A DNA stretch of 5,907 nt from Planctomycetota bacterium (GTDB lineage Bacteria; Planctomycetota; MHYJ01; WSZJ01; JACPWG01). Positions 4,965 to 5,907 of the stretch are shown here, piece by piece; positions within the stretch are counted from its first letter, which is position 1, and every line of letters begins with the position of its first letter. The position numbers were made by a program, and so were the translations under genes. The notes under the pieces were generated by a model. That model was not told the origin of the DNA, ran no database searches, and saw only the letters and a list, made by a program, of their open reading frames with translations. The stretch lies in NCBI GenBank assembly GCA_016220045.1, contig JACRIP010000627.1, positions 1 through 5,907 of the forward strand. The letters run 5' to 3'.

Positions 4965-5907
4965 CTACTTCCCCACCGGGGGGAATTTGTCTCCGAGCGC
5001 CGCAAGCACGCTCGGCCACGTCTTCCCGAAGTAGGCGCGCACCTCGCGCCACTCCGGCTCATGCCCCGGGTTCAGCGCGGCCTGCTCGGCGAAGCCCAGA
5101 TGCCGAAGCGTCACCTTGCAGCCGCGGGCGCCGGCGGGCTCGAGGTGCAGAACGACCCAGGTCAGCCGCGCATGGTCGCGCGCATGTGAGAAGGAGGGCG
5201 GAGCGCTCCACGAGAATGCGAGCATGCGCGACGGCTCGTACGCGAGCACCGTGCAGCCCTCGCTGCCGCGCTTCCCATCTGGTGCCTCCGGGTCGAAGTA
5301 GACCTCGAAGGGGCCGCCGACGCGCAGCTCGATCTTCGCGTCGGTCAGGAACGACTTCATTCCCGCGCTCGTGGTCCAGCACGCCCACACCTCCGCGGGC
5401 GGCGCGTTCACGACCGCCTCGGCGACGAGGGGGGCGAGAGGATCCGGGACGGCGGGTGGCGCCGTTCCGGCTGCCGGCGCGCCGGCCGGCCCGGCCGCGG
5501 GCGCCGCCCCCTCGGCTTCGAGCGCCGCCTTCAGCTTCGCCATCGACCAGGCGTTTCCCCGCTCGAAGAAGGCGCGCATCTTCTGGGACTCCGGGTCGGC
5601 CGTGTAGCCCATCCCGGCGAGACGCAGCCGGGTGCGCCCGTCGCCGAGGTCGGTGAGCGTGGCCACGCTCCAGGTGCCCTTCCACGCCTGCGGGAACGGG
5701 AAACCATCGGGTGTTTTCCCGATCCGGTAGGCGAAGGTGGCAGGCGGGTCGTAGGCCAGGATGACGTTCTCGATCGTGCGCGCATCGCCGAGCACGCCCT
5801 GGGGGTCGTAGTGGGAGAGGATTCTTCCGCCGACGCGCAGGTCGAGCCGGCACTGGGCGAGGCCCCAGAGCTTCCAGCCCTCCGCCGTGGCGAAGGCCGC
5901 CCAGACC
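4965..5907 (-). CDS. Tandem SRPBCC/AHSA1-like domain protein (partial, N-terminus beyond the window)
   Basis: The frame is open to the right edge; the first complete codon is at 5906 and 313 residues are visible. It has two copies of the SRPBCC (START-like/AHSA1) fold. Copy one (about 1-132) shows VWAAFATAEGWKLW, DLRVGG (22-27) and a C-terminal helix, WSMAKLKAALEAE. An Ala/Pro/Gly linker follows (about 133-156). Copy two (about 157-313) repeats the pattern with VWACWTTSAGMKSF, ELRVGGPFEVYF and a final helix EWREVRAYFGKTWPSVLAAL. The shared W..T..G.(W/F)....(D/E)LRVGG pattern is the hallmark of AHSA1-type members. These form a hydrophobic cavity and are linked to ligand binding or stress; the ligand here cannot be told. 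An internal GTG at 5795 is not the true start, because the domain clearly continues upstream. No signal peptide can be judged. It is co-directional with the Septu genes but separated by 242 nt. Confidence 0.88.
   Translation of the reverse strand, partial: VWAAFATAEGWKLWGLAQCRLDLRVGGRILSHYDPQGVLGDARTIENVILAYDPPATFAYRIGKTPDGFPFPQAWKGTWSVATLTDLGDGRTRLRLAGMGYTADPESQKMRAFFERGNAWSMAKLKAALEAEGAAPAAGPAGAPAAGTAPPAVPDPLAPLVAEAVVNAPPAEVWACWTTSAGMKSFLTDAKIELRVGGPFEVYFDPEAPDGKRGSEGCTVLAYEPSRMLAFSWSAPPSFSHARDHARLTWVVLHLEPAGARGCKVTLRHLGFAEQAALNPGHEPEWREVRAYFGKTWPSVLAALGDKFPPVGK

Noticed and set aside
4943..5656. Plus-strand open frame opposite the SRPBCC gene
   Set aside because: Its translation is Arg/Pro/Ser/Ala-rich with no motif and it mirrors a recognisable two-domain protein on the minus strand.
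1..5907. CRISPR arrays, tRNA or rRNA genes, insertion sequences
   Set aside because: No spaced direct repeats of CRISPR type, no tRNA cloverleaf or rRNA-like stretch, and no transposase motifs or terminal inverted repeats were seen. The heptamer array is too short and has no spacers.

Overview
The window is about 70% GC by eye and reads as a high-GC bacterial chromosome. A large Ser/Thr kinase fused to a P-loop ATPase, a secreted protein of the DUF6263-like type and heptameric tandem repeats together suggest Planctomycetota. Myxococcota or another high-GC lineage with many eukaryote-like kinases is also possible, and the lineage call is inference only.

Layout. (1) 1-1369, minus strand: the N-terminal 456 residues of a Ser/Thr protein kinase followed by an AAA-type ATPase; the rest lies beyond the left edge. 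(2) 1370-1673: a divergent regulatory region. It holds a TTGACA-N17 promoter for each flanking gene, a hairpin in the kinase leader and five in-register heptamer repeats. (3) 1674-2630, plus strand: a secreted protein of 318 residues with a signal peptide and a Glu-run/Gly-rich tail. (4) 2631-2721: a short convergent zone with two hairpins. The second is a good intrinsic terminator for gene 3, but it lies inside the last codons of the opposing gene. (5) 4722-2675, minus strand: a two-gene operon coding for an ABC-type ATPase and an HNH nuclease, joined by a GTGA stop/start overlap. This is the arrangement of the Septu (PtuA-PtuB) anti-phage defence system and the most notable content of the window. 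(6) 4723-4964: a spacer with a possible promoter, a 12-bp perfect palindrome and a weak 38-codon ORF. (7) 4965-5907, minus strand: a protein with two tandem SRPBCC/AHSA1-like domains, cut off at the right edge.

How the genes relate. The ATPase and nuclease almost certainly work as one complex. By analogy with Septu, the ATPase oligomer would hold the HNH nuclease inactive until infection releases it to cut nucleic acid. No reverse transcriptase or retron RNA is present between this pair and the upstream gene, so it looks like stand-alone Septu rather than a retron effector. The kinase, secreted protein and SRPBCC protein show no sequence sign of belonging to the defence operon.
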